Positions 27,446-37,377 of a stretch of DNA of 64,000 nucleotides are shown piece after piece. How positions within the stretch are numbered: position 1 is the first letter of the stretch; every line of letters starts with the position of its first letter. Under the pieces are notes generated by a model. The model worked only from the letters and a program-made list of their open reading frames with translations. It was not told where the DNA came from and ran no database searches. Where the stretch lies: the NCBI GenBank assembly GCA_021299465.1, contig JAJTHB010000005.1, forward strand, positions 109,044 to 173,043, written 5' to 3'. Source of the stretch: Rickettsiales bacterium (GTDB taxonomy: Bacteria > Pseudomonadota > Alphaproteobacteria > Rickettsiales > SXRF01). The position numbers were made by a program, and so were the translations under genes.

Positions 27446-29647
27446 ATGACTGATATCGCCAGTGAGCCCGTAAAATCAAGTAAACGCATTGTTGTTATTC
27501 CTGGTCAAGGTATTGGCCCTGAATGTATTGATGCAACTAAGAAAGTGCTTTCTGCTACTGGCGTAAAACTTGATTATGCCATGGGCAATCTTGGGTATCC
27601 TGATTCTGAGGAGCTCTTTGCTCTACTCGGTTATGCCAAGCCTCAAGAAGAGGCAAAAACAAGAGTGGCTAAAGCTGAAGCAGACGCGGTTGCGGCAGGC
27701 GGCAAGAAATCAGACTATTACAAATTTCTACTTAAATCACTAAAGCCTGAGGAAAGAAAAAGGCTGGATGCTTTGGTTTTGGAGCGCGAAAAAGCTGCGC
27801 TCAAGGAAGCCATGGGTTCTGATGCTGTTTTAAAAGGTGCGCTGCGCACACTTGATGAGGGTGAACAGCCAAGCAAAAACGTCACTATTCGTAAGATGTT
27901 TGAACAATATGCTAATATTCGTCGCTGTGTCGATATGCGGCCGGATAAAAAAGTCGATATTTTATTTGTTCGTGAGAATGTCGAAGATCTCTATGCGGCA
28001 ATTGAGCATCGCCTTGGACGCAATTACACGCAGGCACTCAGGCATATCACGCCAGAAGGCTGTGAACTCATTGCTCGTGCGGCATTCGAAGCGGCTCTAA
28101 AAGAAGGGCGCAAGAAAGTCACCGGTCTTGAGAAACCTAACATCTTAAAAATCACGGGTGGTATGTTTAAGGAAACATTCCTGCGTGTGGCGAAAGAGTA
28201 TGAGAAACTGGGAATAAGTTCTGATTTCCAGATTATTGATGATGGGCTGGCGGCTATAGCTAAGAATCCCGATTATTATGATGTTGTCGTAACCACCAAC
28301 ATGTTTGGTGACATTGGTTCCGATGTAGCAGCCAAAGTGACTGGCGGTGTCGGACTTGTCAGCTCAAACAATGTCAATGCACTTAATCCACGTTCGGTAT
28401 CGATGTTTGAAACAATGGGTGGTACGGCGGACGATATTGCTGGTCAGAACAAAGCTAATCCGGTTGCCTTGATTGATGCTGGGGCAGAGATGCTAATTCA
28501 CATGGGAGGCAAGGCGAATGTTGAAGCGGGCCAGCTCATCAAAATTGCTATTCTTGAAGTACTGGCAGAGGGCTATTTCGTTGGGGATATGAAAGAAAGC
28601 CTTGTAGGAAAAGGAAGTGATTACAAGTTGGGCACGCAGGAATTCGCGAGCAAGATCGCCGACAAAGTTTCCGAGTTCAGGCAGAAATTAGATGCAAACC
28701 CATCGCTTAAAGCTACGGACATGCTCTCGGGCAATAACCCGCTGAAAGACAAACTGCGTAGTTATGATGCGGCTATCGCCTCCGAGATTCCCGGTTCTGA
28801 GCATTGGATCGCCAAAATGAATCGAAATATTCCGCCAAATCCAGTGCGCGCGCAGTCGCGGATGAAAGGCTTTGATCTTTTTGTTGATAATTCGGGCGTC
28901 GTCAATCGGTTCAAAGACGATGGCTCAATTGATGAATCCAGATCGGGTATTCGAATTGATATTGCTGAGCAGTTTCGTAAGCAGACAAATATTGATGTCG
29001 AGGATATTTTCAGTGCCAATAAATTTGGCAGTGTGCAGGCGATTCGCAGTCGCGGCCAGTATTTTGCTGAACGTCTGAAGGAATATCTGTCGCATCACCA
29101 GAGCAATCAATCATTCATGGCATTGCTTCAGGAATGGAAAATAGCTGATGAAGTCGTGATGGGTTTTAATGATAAGTTCCTTGCTAAATCGGCGGTGGAT
29201 GCCGAGAAAGAGCTGTCAAATTTCGCTGCCAATAGCAAACAGCTTGTGCAGTCACTTTACCTTACGATGGATGAAGAGCTAACAGACATACTAAAAAAAC
29301 ATGGCTTCAAAATGGTGCGCATGACAAGCCGTGGTACGGAAATGTTTCCAACGATGGGCGATAGTGAAACGCGTGAAGTTCATCGCGTTCGTATCGAAGT
29401 CGATGAGAAAGGGGCACTTGCCGATAAAGTCTATAACCTTAAGGTGGTGCAGGATGCCATGCTGAATGTGGAAAAAGAACTTATTGCGAAAGGTTGGATT
29501 CTACCCGAGGTGATGCTGAACAGGCAATTTAAGGATGGTGAAGGACCAAAGTTTGTAGCTGGTCAGGATGGCTGGGTAAATGGCGTCAGCATGGCTTACG
29601 GTAATGGGTTAGGAGAGCCGGTCAAGGGCAGTAGGGGAGCTGCCTAA
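27446..29647 (+). CDS. icd: Isocitrate dehydrogenase with internal insert and long C-terminal extension
   Basis: 733 residues; classical bacterial enzymes have about 410-480. The core has [15 protein letters not shown] (16-30), the isocitrate-binding [18 protein letters not shown] (about 147-164), [14 protein letters not shown] (near 176), the catalytic lysine region [12 protein letters not shown] (near 235), and the metal aspartates in [25 protein letters not shown] split around 267-291. An extra segment rich in Lys/Glu (about 65-140) interrupts the N-terminal domain. Some 330 residues follow the core, with repeated hydrophilic helices. It oxidises isocitrate to 2-oxoglutarate. The shrunken relative at 326-943 is a separate, much shorter gene. 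Confidence 0.85.
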   Translation: MTDIASEPVKSSKRIVVIPGQGIGPECIDATKKVLSATGVKLDYAMGNLGYPDSEELFALLGYAKPQEEAKTRVAKAEADAVAAGGKKSDYYKFLLKSLKPEERKRLDALVLEREKAALKEAMGSDAVLKGALRTLDEGEQPSKNVTIRKMFEQYANIRRCVDMRPDKKVDILFVRENVEDLYAAIEHRLGRNYTQALRHITPEGCELIARAAFEAALKEGRKKVTGLEKPNILKITGGMFKETFLRVAKEYEKLGISSDFQIIDDGLAAIAKNPDYYDVVVTTNMFGDIGSDVAAKVTGGVGLVSSNNVNALNPRSVSMFETMGGTADDIAGQNKANPVALIDAGAEMLIHMGGKANVEAGQLIKIAILEVLAEGYFVGDMKESLVGKGSDYKLGTQEFASKIADKVSEFRQKLDANPSLKATDMLSGNNPLKDKLRSYDAAIASEIPGSEHWIAKMNRNIPPNPVRAQSRMKGFDLFVDNSGVVNRFKDDGSIDESRSGIRIDIAEQFRKQTNIDVEDIFSANKFGSVQAIRSRGQYFAERLKEYLSHHQSNQSFMALLQEWKIADEVVMGFNDKFLAKSAVDAEKELSNFAANSKQLVQSLYLTMDEELTDILKKHGFKMVRMTSRGTEMFPTMGDSETREVHRVRIEVDEKGALADKVYNLKVVQDAMLNVEKELIAKGWILPEVMLNRQFKDGEGPKFVAGQDGWVNGVSMAYGNGLGEPVKGSRGAA

Positions 29648-31428
29648 ACTCGCTCTTCTGGCGAAAATGATACGCTCGCATTTGTCTTTGGTGATCGCAC
29701 AGCGCGTGTAGTGATGCGCGTATGGCCGCTATCATCGATAAAACCAAGCGAGTGTTTCAGCCAGTCCTTATCATTTCGTTTTGGGAAATCTTCGCGCCAG
29801 TGAGCGCCGCGGCTTTCCTTTCGTGCGCAGGCAGAGGCCAATGTGACCGCGCCTTGACGCAACAAATTATCAAGTTCCAGCGCCTCAATTACATCCGTAT
29901 TCCATATGAGTGATCGATCACTGATTTTGAGATCGCTATAAACAATCTGCCAAAGCTCTTTGAGCTGATTAATGCCTGCATCAAGGCGCGACTGGTAGCG
30001 CAGGATATTGGTATGGTTTTGCATCAGCTTCTGAAGCTGCTTGCGTAGGCGCGACGGGGTCTGTGTGCCTTTGCTATGGCGCAGGCGATCAAAGTGGCCC
30101 AGGATTGCTTCTGTCTGGTGCCTTGCTGCAGATTCAAACTTTTTGTTCTTAACAGATATCGCTGCGGCGCGTTCACCGCATAGCTTGCCAAAAACAACCA
30201 GTTCAAGAAGCGAATTACAGCCGAGGCGATTGGCGCCATGTACCGAGGCGCAGGCTGCTTCGCCCACTGCCATCAAGCCATGCACCGCGGTTTCATTGCC
30301 TTCTAGATCCACAGAGATAACATCGCACTGTGCGTTCGTCGGAATGCCGCCCATGGTGTAGTGCACTGATGGAACGACAGGGATTGCCTGCGAAAAAATA
30401 TCCACCCGCGCGAAATTTTTAGCGATGTCTTTGATCGTTGGCAGTTTTGATTCGATCAGTTCTTTTTCAAGATGGGAAAGGTTCAGATGCAAGTAATCTT
30501 TATTCGGCCCACAGCCTCGGCCAGCCATGATCTCCTGCACCATAGCGCGGGCGATGATATCGCGTGATGAAAGCTCCATCGTAGCTGGCGCGTAGCGTTC
30601 CATGAAGCGCTCGCCGACGCCGTTTAAGAGGTAGGCGCCTTCGCCGCGCGCACCTTCCGTTATTAGGATACCAGAGTTGTGCAGACCAGTAGGATGGAAC
30701 TGGATAAACTCCATATCTTGTAGTGGTAAACCCGCTCTCAGCGCCATCGCGCCGCCATCGCCTGTGCAGATGGAAGAGGAGGTGGTGGAAGCATATGCCT
30801 GCCCGTAACCGCCGGTGGCGAGGATAGTGACATGGGCGTAAAACAGATGCAGCTCGCCGGTTTCCGGTTGCCACGCCATGACGCCGCAGCAGGTTTGGTC
30901 ATCATCCATCAGCAGGTCAAGCACGATATATTCGCAGTAGAAATTTACGCGGTGTTTGATGGCTTGCGCATAAAGTGTTTGAAGCAGCGAATGGCCGGTG
31001 CGGTCGGCGACGGCGCATGCGCGGTAGGCTGGCCCACCTTTGCCAAAATCGGTATGTTGGCCGCCATAAGCGCGTTGGTAGATTCGTCCGTTTTTGTCGC
31101 GGGTAAATGGCATACCCATCTGTTCAAGTTCAACAACAGCAACTGGTGCATTTTCACAAAGAATAGCAACTGCATCTTGATCGGCCAGCCAGTCTGAGCC
31201 TTTAATGGTGTCATACATATGCCAGCGCCAATCATCATCGACGCGATTTCCGAGTGCGGCATTGATACCACCTTGCGCAGCGACAGTATGGCTTCGAAGT
31301 GGCTGAACTTTAGAAACGCAAGCAACGTTAGCACCCGACTGTGAGGCCGCAACTGCTGCACGCAAGCCTGCACCACCAGCACCAATCACTAAAACATCAT
31401 GAAAATGCTTGATAGGAACATATGACAT
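29644..31428 (-). CDS. SdhA-type flavoprotein (succinate dehydrogenase subunit A or related oxidase)
   Basis: 594 residues. It has the FAD dinucleotide motif [17 protein letters not shown] (12-28), the flavinylated histidine in [12 protein letters not shown] (near 46), the active-site HPTGL near 240, GARGEGAYL near 254 and the C-terminal HWREDFP. These match SdhA more than NadB. The genes for SdhB/C/D are not adjacent. Instead it is divergent from nadC with 55 nt between the starts, a position where an L-aspartate oxidase would make sense. Either a TCA-cycle subunit or a NadB substitute is possible; the motifs favour SdhA. It overlaps icd by 4 nt at its end. Confidence 0.8.
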   Translation of the reverse strand: MSYVPIKHFHDVLVIGAGGAGLRAAVAASQSGANVACVSKVQPLRSHTVAAQGGINAALGNRVDDDWRWHMYDTIKGSDWLADQDAVAILCENAPVAVVELEQMGMPFTRDKNGRIYQRAYGGQHTDFGKGGPAYRACAVADRTGHSLLQTLYAQAIKHRVNFYCEYIVLDLLMDDDQTCCGVMAWQPETGELHLFYAHVTILATGGYGQAYASTTSSSICTGDGGAMALRAGLPLQDMEFIQFHPTGLHNSGILITEGARGEGAYLLNGVGERFMERYAPATMELSSRDIIARAMVQEIMAGRGCGPNKDYLHLNLSHLEKELIESKLPTIKDIAKNFARVDIFSQAIPVVPSVHYTMGGIPTNAQCDVISVDLEGNETAVHGLMAVGEAACASVHGANRLGCNSLLELVVFGKLCGERAAAISVKNKKFESAARHQTEAILGHFDRLRHSKGTQTPSRLRKQLQKLMQNHTNILRYQSRLDAGINQLKELWQIVYSDLKISDRSLIWNTDVIEALELDNLLRQGAVTLASACARKESRGAHWREDFPKRNDKDWLKHSLGFIDDSGHTRITTRAVRSPKTNASVSFSPEERV

Positions 31429-31483
31429 CAGGATAGCATACAGCTTGCTTGTGAGCCCGTAAACCCTGTGTTAAATAAATAAC

Positions 31484-32335
31484 ATGATATATTTACCCGA
31501 GATTTCCTATGTCAAAGACATCGTTGGCCATGCGCTTGCTGAAGATATCGGCAACGGCGATATTACCTCTGATTTGTTAATCCCTGCTGATTTGAAGGCT
31601 AGAATGGAAATTGTTTCACGTGAAACAATTTGTTTGTGTGGTGGCTGGATTGCGCCGCTGGTGTTTGAGAAACTTGATCCCACTATTCAGGTCGATGTCA
31701 TTAAAAAAGATGGTGATATTGTTACTAAAGGTCAGTCAGTTATATCACTTTATGGATCAGCTAAAAGCTTGCTGGCAGGTGAGCGGGTTTTGCTTAACCT
31801 GATGCAGCGCATGTCGGGGGTGGCTACTTTGACCAAACGCTATGTCGATGCAATTGCACATACCAAGGCCAAATTGCTTGATACACGCAAAACCATGCCA
31901 GGACTTCGTATTTTAGATAAATACGCCGTGCTTGTTGGAGGGGGGCTGAATCATCGCATGCGATTGGATGATATGGTGCTGATTAAGGATAATCATATTG
32001 CGCTTAGTGGCGGTGTTGCTGAAGCTATGCAAAAAGTTCGAAGTGGACTTAGCCAAGAAATTCCCGTTGTTATCGAGTGTGACACGCTTGAGCAGGTTCA
32101 GGAAGCATTAAAACACAAACCTGATCGTATTTTGCTCGATAATATGAATATTGAAGAACTTAAAATTGCCGTTGCTATGTCAGACGGCTCAGTTGCCCTT
32201 GAGGCATCGGGCGGGGTAAATCTTGATACAATTGCCGCGATTGCAGAAACTGGAGTAAATTATATTTCTGTTGGCTCAATAACCCATTCTGCACCAGCGG
32301 TTGATATTGGTGCTGATATCATAGTCCAGTTTTGA
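31484..32335 (+). CDS. nadC: Nicotinate-nucleotide pyrophosphorylase (quinolinate phosphoribosyltransferase)
   Basis: 283 residues. EDIGNGDITSDLL near 20, AGERVLLNLMQRMSGVAT near 97, LDTRKTMPGLR near 131 and GGGLNHRMRLDD near 151 are characteristic, as is EASGGVN near 243. It converts quinolinate to nicotinate mononucleotide in NAD synthesis. The ATG has no good Shine-Dalgarno. Its end overlaps the convergent pseudopilin gene by 17 nt. Confidence 0.95.
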   Translation: MIYLPEISYVKDIVGHALAEDIGNGDITSDLLIPADLKARMEIVSRETICLCGGWIAPLVFEKLDPTIQVDVIKKDGDIVTKGQSVISLYGSAKSLLAGERVLLNLMQRMSGVATLTKRYVDAIAHTKAKLLDTRKTMPGLRILDKYAVLVGGGLNHRMRLDDMVLIKDNHIALSGGVAEAMQKVRSGLSQEIPVVIECDTLEQVQEALKHKPDRILLDNMNIEELKIAVAMSDGSVALEASGGVNLDTIAAIAETGVNYISVGSITHSAPAVDIGADIIVQF

Positions 32336-33131
32336 AAACTAAAGCACACAACTCATTTCTCGATACTCTATATGCGGTGGAATTAACGCAGGTATTACCC
32401 AATACACCTATATCAGTTTGCGACACTAATTTACCGGTGAGCGGCCTGCCATCATCGATTTTAATATCAAGCTCGCGGGCATCGTTCGGGGTAATGATAT
32501 TGCTCATGCGATTGCTGTTTTCAAAATAAATCCCGCCGAACCATAAAACTAAGTTTGCCGGAATATCTCCTGCTGCTGTTGCGGGTAACCCTGTAACACC
32601 TGCTGTGCGGTCATCATCAGTATAATTTATCAAGCGCCAGCCAGCATTAGAAAATTTAGATTTTGGAACGTTGGTGCCGATCGTATAGTTATACGTGCCG
32701 GCAGTGCTTATTCCGCTGAATATGTCGGAAACCAGCCCTTCATTAGCCAAATGCTGCCATGCACGGAATTGTTCATAATATGTTGTTGCATAGGCGCCGC
32801 CAGCCTGAGTTGTGATTCGGCCATTACCGTCTCCGTTGCAGGTTAGTTTTGAGGTGCTGGCGGTTGTGATGCACGTTGAGGCTGTAGCATGTTGTGCTCC
32901 CCAGATATTAGTGGCGGTGGAAAAATCCCCGGGCAGGGCAAGATGTTTATCCTGAAAAGCGCGAACGGCCTGAGTGTATCGCGCATATTCCCCAGCAACA
33001 GCTTGCAGTTCAGTGGTTTTGAGAAGGCTTTGGCCAACAATCACCCCGCCAATCAGAAGTCCAATAATTACGACGACGACGGCAAGTTCGACTAAAGAAA
33101 AACCATTGGTTTGGTGGGATTGGCGCTTCAT
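32319..33131 (-). CDS. Pseudopilin with DGDGN loop, second of a tandem pair
   Basis: 270 residues. The prepilin peptidase site is in TNGFSLVELAVVVVIIG (about 9-25), followed by a hydrophobic helix and an N-terminal alpha-helix (EYARYTQAVRAFQDK). LPGDF and WG follow, then CNGDGNG near 93-99, which resembles a calcium-binding loop. Paired cysteines occur at the middle and the end. Such proteins build type IV pilus or type II secretion fibres; no other assembly genes are nearby. It follows its paralogue by 1 nt. Confidence 0.78.
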   Translation of the reverse strand: MKRQSHQTNGFSLVELAVVVVIIGLLIGGVIVGQSLLKTTELQAVAGEYARYTQAVRAFQDKHLALPGDFSTATNIWGAQHATASTCITTASTSKLTCNGDGNGRITTQAGGAYATTYYEQFRAWQHLANEGLVSDIFSGISTAGTYNYTIGTNVPKSKFSNAGWRLINYTDDDRTAGVTGLPATAAGDIPANLVLWFGGIYFENSNRMSNIITPNDARELDIKIDDGRPLTGKLVSQTDIGVLGNTCVNSTAYRVSRNELCALVFKTGL

Positions 33132-33132
33132 G

Positions 33133-33936
33133 CTAAAAACCTAACAGAAAGTATATGGAACAAAGATTCTGGCTTGTAGACGTTGAGGTGTAAGTTTCAG
33201 TGGATTGTACACCGGTTTGGTTAATGCATCGAGGTGTTACACTACTTAATCGCGCGCGCATTTTACCTGTGCTGGGTTTTCCATCATCGACCTTGTTATC
33301 CATGTCAAAGGCTTCAGAGGGTGTAATTACTGGAGCTATGGCTGCGGTATTTGTAGCAACATTTCCGCCCAGCATAAGAATATGGCCATACTGATCGGCC
33401 CATATTTGAGTATCACTAAGGTTATCATTTGCTAAAAGATAAGCAATCGTCCAGCCAGCACCCGTTAGCCTTGATGCTGGGATGTTTGTTCCTACGATGC
33501 CAGTGTTTACTCCTGCTGCACCCCTGGATCCGGTGTATAAACCATCAATCAGGCCTGCATTAGCCAGGTGTTGCCATGCGCGATACCATTCGCCATTATT
33601 CGTAATTCCCGCAGAGCCATTGCTATCGCCAATAAAGCCATTTCCATCGCCATCGCAGGTTGCTTTTTGCGGTGTGTTAGCGGGGAGACCAACAGGGCAA
33701 TTCGATGCAGTTCCCCAGTTTGCCGTAGCTCCATTGAAATCACCCGGGAGCTGGATATATCTTTCCTGGAATTCCGCTATGGCTTTTTGATGGCGATCAT
33801 ACTCACCAAGGGCTTCTCGTATTTCAGCGTTTCTAATAACAGTTCTGCCTGCAACGATGCCACCAGAAACAAATGCGATAATTGCAATTACAATCGCTAA
33901 TTCCAGTAGCGAGAAACCAAGATTATTTTTTTTCAT
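33133..33936 (-). CDS. Pseudopilin with DGDGN loop, first of a tandem pair
   Basis: 267 residues with the same layout as the next gene: class III signal LGFSLLELAIVIAIIAF, helix EYDRHQKAIAEFQERYIQL, PGDFNGATANWG near 61-72, CDGDGNGF near 93, and end cysteines. The pair looks like a tandem duplication that has diverged. Both differ from the propeller-fused pseudopilin at 17815 by lacking the extra C-terminal domain. The upstream gap (134 nt) is shared divergently with the Fur-family gene. Confidence 0.78.
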   Translation of the reverse strand: MKKNNLGFSLLELAIVIAIIAFVSGGIVAGRTVIRNAEIREALGEYDRHQKAIAEFQERYIQLPGDFNGATANWGTASNCPVGLPANTPQKATCDGDGNGFIGDSNGSAGITNNGEWYRAWQHLANAGLIDGLYTGSRGAAGVNTGIVGTNIPASRLTGAGWTIAYLLANDNLSDTQIWADQYGHILMLGGNVATNTAAIAPVITPSEAFDMDNKVDDGKPSTGKMRARLSSVTPRCINQTGVQSTETYTSTSTSQNLCSIYFLLGF

Positions 33937-34015
33937 ACGCCCTCAATTTAATGCGATTTTCAGCCCATATCTACAGACTTAACAAACGGGTATTAAATAT
34001 AGGTAAATAGGGCTC

Positions 34016-34043
34016 TTGCACTATCCTAATTAATGTGTAGATT
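34016..34043 (+). promoter_or_regulatory. Possible promoter of the Fur-family gene
   Basis: TTGCAC at 34016-34021 and TAGATT at 34038-34043 are 16 bp apart. Alternatively TATCCTAAT at 34022-34030, identical to the core before 48320 and 5968, serves as the -10. Only one can be right. Confidence 0.35.
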
Positions 34044-34070
34044 GGCGATCAATCATTAAGGAATTGCCAT

Positions 34071-34508
34071 TTGCCAAACAAATCACGCATTGAGCAGCAA
34101 TGTATTGATAAAGGTCTGAAAATGACGGGCCAGCGTCGTGTCATTGCTCGTGTGATTTCCGAGTCAAACGACCATCCTGATGTTGAAATGCTATATCAGC
34201 GCGCGGTGCTTATCGATCCTAACATCAGCATTGCGACGGTCTATCGCACCGTAAAACTGTTTGAAGAATCGGGTGTTACGCAGCGTCATGATTTCGGTGA
34301 TGGAAGGGCGCGCTACGAAGAGGCTACCGATGAGCATCATGACCACCTGATTGATTTAAAATCGGGAAAAGTGATTGAATTTACCAATGATGAAATCGAG
34401 CATTTACAGAAGGAAATAGCCAAAAAATTAGGCTATAAGCTTGTTGATCACCGGCTTGAGCTGTACGCTGTCCCGCTTGAGCCTGCTTCAAAACGAAGCA
34501 AGGGATAG
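34071..34508 (+). CDS. Fur-family metalloregulator
   Basis: 145 residues from TTG, with AAGGA 8 nt upstream. A winged helix is in the N-terminal half (MTGQRRVIARVI near 18, then SIATVYRTVKLFEESG near 57). The metal-binding histidine cluster EEHHDHLI-like (DEHHDHLID near 93) is in the C-terminal half. CXXC zinc motifs are absent, as in Irr and some alphaproteobacterial Fur/Mur proteins. It represses genes in response to iron, manganese or haem. olsB begins 1 nt after its stop. Confidence 0.9.
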   Translation: MPNKSRIEQQCIDKGLKMTGQRRVIARVISESNDHPDVEMLYQRAVLIDPNISIATVYRTVKLFEESGVTQRHDFGDGRARYEEATDEHHDHLIDLKSGKVIEFTNDEIEHLQKEIAKKLGYKLVDHRLELYAVPLEPASKRSKG

Positions 34509-34509
34509 C

Positions 34510-35370
34510 ATGAAAGCCGCTTACATGATGATGGATGAATCAGCCAATCACCCTTTTGTATCCTTGCATGATCTTGGCGAATTAAAAGCCGGCACCCTTG
34601 AGGTGGGGGTTGCAAGCAGAAAAGAAGATATACTCGCTGCCGAAGAGCTTCGCTATCAAGTGTTTTTTGAAGAGATGGGCGCGCCACTCACACCAAAAGT
34701 CATGGCAACGAAGCGTGATAAGGATGAATTTGATGATGTTTGTGATCACTTGCTGGTGGTCGATCATCTGCCGACCGGTGGTTATAAAGTAGTGGGAACA
34801 TACCGCTTGATTCGTCGTGAGGCGATGAAGAAAATAGGCCGTTTCTACAGCGATGGCGAGTATGATATTAGTCTTGTAAAGCAGCATCCAGGAGAGATTC
34901 TGGAGGTTGGAAGGTCCTGCGTGGATGTGGCTTACAGAAATCGTGCGGTGATGCAGCTGCTATGGCGTGGCATTGGCGCGTATGTCACTAAGTTTAATAT
35001 CGATATTTTATTTGGTTGTGCGAGCTTCCACGGCACGGATCCTGCTGAGCACGCTATGGCTTTATCCTATCTTTATCATTATCATCTTGCGCCCAGTGAG
35101 GTGCTTACAAAAGCACTGCCTGCACGCTATGTTGAGATGAATATCATGCCAAAAGAGCAGGTGGATGTGAAAGCTGCCTTTGTTTCTCTTCCGACATTGA
35201 TAAAAGGGTATTTGAGGCTGAATGGTTTTGTTGGGGCGGGGGCCGTGGTCGATAAGGAATATAATACTACGGATGTCAGCATTGTTGTGAAAACGGATCT
35301 GATTAACAAAAAATACGCGCATCGCTACGGCGCTGAACGGCCAACCAAAGATCTTGCAGCGGATGCTTAA
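34510..35370 (+). CDS. olsB: Ornithine-lipid N-acyltransferase, OlsB-like
   Basis: 286 residues from ATG at 34510; a longer frame from 34441 overlaps the Fur gene and lacks support. It has the acyl-homoserine-lactone-synthase-like GNAT fold: ELRYQVFFEEMGA near 46, DEFDDVCDHLLVVD near 75, and ILEVGRSCVDVAYRNR near 134. OlsB attaches a 3-hydroxy fatty acid to ornithine, giving lyso-ornithine lipid. It overlaps olsA by 8 nt. Ornithine lipids replace phospholipids during phosphate limitation in several alphaproteobacteria; no Pho box is evident here. Confidence 0.85.
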   Translation: MKAAYMMMDESANHPFVSLHDLGELKAGTLEVGVASRKEDILAAEELRYQVFFEEMGAPLTPKVMATKRDKDEFDDVCDHLLVVDHLPTGGYKVVGTYRLIRREAMKKIGRFYSDGEYDISLVKQHPGEILEVGRSCVDVAYRNRAVMQLLWRGIGAYVTKFNIDILFGCASFHGTDPAEHAMALSYLYHYHLAPSEVLTKALPARYVEMNIMPKEQVDVKAAFVSLPTLIKGYLRLNGFVGAGAVVDKEYNTTDVSIVVKTDLINKKYAHRYGAERPTKDLAADA

Positions 35371-36196
35371 AGCTGCCGCTAAGTCTATTCTTATCGTTGT
35401 ATGGATAGCGCTGTTTTACTTGCCGGTTTTTTTATGCCACCGGTTTGGTTATCATTTACAGCGGGACCGCATGGTGCGCCTCTGCCATGCAGGGCTGCTC
35501 TATCTCATTGGTATCAAAGTTAATGTTGTCTCTGAGCCATCCAGTCAGCGGCCTTTACTGCTAGTCAGCAATCATCTTTCCTATCTGGATATTCCTATTC
35601 TGGCCAGCCAGTTTCCGGTTTGTTTTACCCCTAAAGCAGAGATTGCCAAGTGGCCGGTTATCGGCAGTATTTGCCGAATTACTGGTAGCTTGTTCATTAC
35701 TCGTAAAACAAGCGCGATTGAGGGCGTCTCGAAGGAGCTTGTTTCGGCTTTGTCTAAAGGCACTCCTGTATGTTTGTATCCCGAAGGCACCACTGGCAAT
35801 GGCCAGGAGATCAAACCATTTAAATCGAGCTTTTTCAGTCTGGCCGAACAGGATTTTGACGGAAGAAAATTATTGGTTCAGCCGGTTGCGATTGCCTATC
35901 GCTCCATTCGCAAATTACCCATCGATCGCTCGCAATGGCCGGAATTGGCATGGTATGGCGACATGGAGCTTCTACCGCATCTCTGGAATTTGCTGCTTCT
36001 GGGGCATATTCAGGTGGATCTTGCTTTTTTAGAGCCCGTCACTATTGAGCGCTTCAGTGATCGCAAGGAACTTGCTGCGCATTGCAGAACAAAGATCCAT
36101 CAATATATAGACAAAGCGAGGCTAACCAGCCCAATTGTAAATCAGAAAAAGATCCTTGGTCCCGCCGTTGCTACATCATCTAAATTAATGTCGTAA
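35363..36196 (+). CDS. olsA: Lyso-ornithine lipid O-acyltransferase, OlsA-like (PlsC family)
   Basis: 277 residues from ATG at 35363, overlapping the olsB stop by 8 nt. An N-terminal membrane segment (about 8-28) precedes the PlsC motifs: NHLSYLDIP (HX4D) near 73 and CLYPEGTTGNG near 135. It acylates lyso-ornithine lipid or lysophosphatidate; the pairing with olsB favours the former. The 3' end overlaps a convergent small gene by 55 nt. Confidence 0.83.
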   Translation: MLKAAAKSILIVVWIALFYLPVFLCHRFGYHLQRDRMVRLCHAGLLYLIGIKVNVVSEPSSQRPLLLVSNHLSYLDIPILASQFPVCFTPKAEIAKWPVIGSICRITGSLFITRKTSAIEGVSKELVSALSKGTPVCLYPEGTTGNGQEIKPFKSSFFSLAEQDFDGRKLLVQPVAIAYRSIRKLPIDRSQWPELAWYGDMELLPHLWNLLLLGHIQVDLAFLEPVTIERFSDRKELAAHCRTKIHQYIDKARLTSPIVNQKKILGPAVATSSKLMS

Positions 36197-36438
36197 CGAT
36201 CTTTCAGAAGGGCTTTAATGATTTCATCCGACATCACGCCTGAGCTTCGGTAAATAACCTTGCCATAATCAGTAATTCTAGTCGGCAACTGTTTATTTTT
36301 GATGATTTGCTTGAAGCGTGACGCCTTACAAAGCAGTAAACAATTTTCTGAAATGTGCCCATCACCAAGTTGGATCAAATAAAGTGGCATTTGACCGCAC
36401 TTGGCATATTTTTTAATGGAAGTATTATTTCTAACCAT
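36142..36438 (-). CDS. Small protein of unknown function
   Basis: 98 residues. It is basic at the N-terminus, has three cysteines, and a C-terminal MSDEIIKALLKDRYDINLDD segment that looks helical. It overlaps the 3' end of olsA by 55 nt on the opposite strand, which is unusual for a real gene. The codon pattern and otherwise gene-free space upstream support it. No family recognised. Confidence 0.5.
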   Translation of the reverse strand: MVRNNTSIKKYAKCGQMPLYLIQLGDGHISENCLLLCKASRFKQIIKNKQLPTRITDYGKVIYRSSGVMSDEIIKALLKDRYDINLDDVATAGPRIFF

Positions 36439-36520
36439 GAAACATCATATCTTATCTATTCTTAATTCATGATTAATGAATATCTGGTATTGTAAATAAG
36501 CTTATTTTTCTGAGGCTTTT

Positions 36521-36883
36521 ATGATATCTCCTATTGGGTCTGCACTCTCTGGTCTTAATGCTTCCAGCCGTCGCATCGCTGTTGCTGCAGATAACATTGC
36601 CAACCAGTTCAGCAATAATTATACGCCAAGGCAGGTTGATCAAGTCTCGCTTTCTAATGGCGGTGTATTAGCGCGCGAGAAAGCGGTTACTCCGGATAAG
36701 GTTCAAATTTTTAATCCAGTTGATCCCAATGCCGATGCAAGTGGGCTCGTATCTATGCCGAATGTTGATGTTGCTAATGAGCTCGTCAGTATGTCAATCG
36801 CTTCGTATAATTTTAAAGCCAACCTTAAATCTATCAAAGTTTCAGATGAGATGCAGAAGTCGCTTCTGGATATTTTAAGCTAG
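36521..36883 (+). CDS. Short flagellar rod/hook-type protein
   Basis: 120 residues. ISPIGSALSGLNASSRRIAVAADNIANQ is the N-terminal rod signature (residues 2-29, given here by segment), and the C-terminal helix contains VDVANELVSMSIASYNFKAN. It resembles FlgC but is shorter and lies about 25 kb from the main flagellar block. It may be a rod or hook-cap accessory subunit. The following PAS_5 gene starts 41 nt later. Confidence 0.72.
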   Translation: MISPIGSALSGLNASSRRIAVAADNIANQFSNNYTPRQVDQVSLSNGGVLAREKAVTPDKVQIFNPVDPNADASGLVSMPNVDVANELVSMSIASYNFKANLKSIKVSDEMQKSLLDILS

Positions 36884-36924
36884 CTGCATTATATAAAAGC
36901 TAGCAGCATGTAGCAGGAGTCACT

Positions 36925-37368
36925 ATGCAGAGCGAACTGCATCACAGGTTTCACGAAAAACTTAAAGATTACTGGGGAAAACTTGCCAGCGGCAGGCCTT
37001 ATCCTTCTGAGTCCGAGATTGATCCTGATTCGCTTTCGGAAATATGGCCTTCATGTTTTTTGATCAGCATCGATGATGTTACACGCCGCCTTGGTTATCG
37101 TTACAGTTACCTTGGCGAAGATTTGATTGAGGCCTATGGTGACGATGTTAAAAACCCGGATGTCGCCTTGCGGTTAATTTCGACAGCCAGCATTCCCATA
37201 GTAAAAAAATTTGATGAAGTCGTCAGCACGCAAAAACCTGTTGTCGATGAATCAGAGTTTATTAATCTCAAGGGCTTAAGAATTCGGTATAGGACTTGCA
37301 TGTTACCGCTAGGACAGTCTGGCCATGTCACTCATATCATAGGGTGTATGCGCTGGAAACTATACTAG
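36925..37368 (+). CDS. PAS_5-type single-domain protein
   Basis: 147 residues fitting the alphaproteobacterial stand-alone PAS domain PF07310: HEKLKDYWGKLASGRPYPS near 9, IDPDSLSEIWPSCFLI near 30, then YRYSYLGEDLIEAYGDDV near 55. These single-domain proteins lack an output domain; their partners are largely unknown. GGAG is 6 nt before the ATG. The next small gene follows after 9 nt. Confidence 0.75.
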   Translation: MQSELHHRFHEKLKDYWGKLASGRPYPSESEIDPDSLSEIWPSCFLISIDDVTRRLGYRYSYLGEDLIEAYGDDVKNPDVALRLISTASIPIVKKFDEVVSTQKPVVDESEFINLKGLRIRYRTCMLPLGQSGHVTHIIGCMRWKLY

Positions 37369-37377
37369 GGGGAAACT

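Noticed and set aside
29644..31428. Calling the flavoprotein nadB
   Set aside because: [21 protein letters not shown] and the C-terminal HWREDFP match SdhA; the nadC neighbour alone is not enough.
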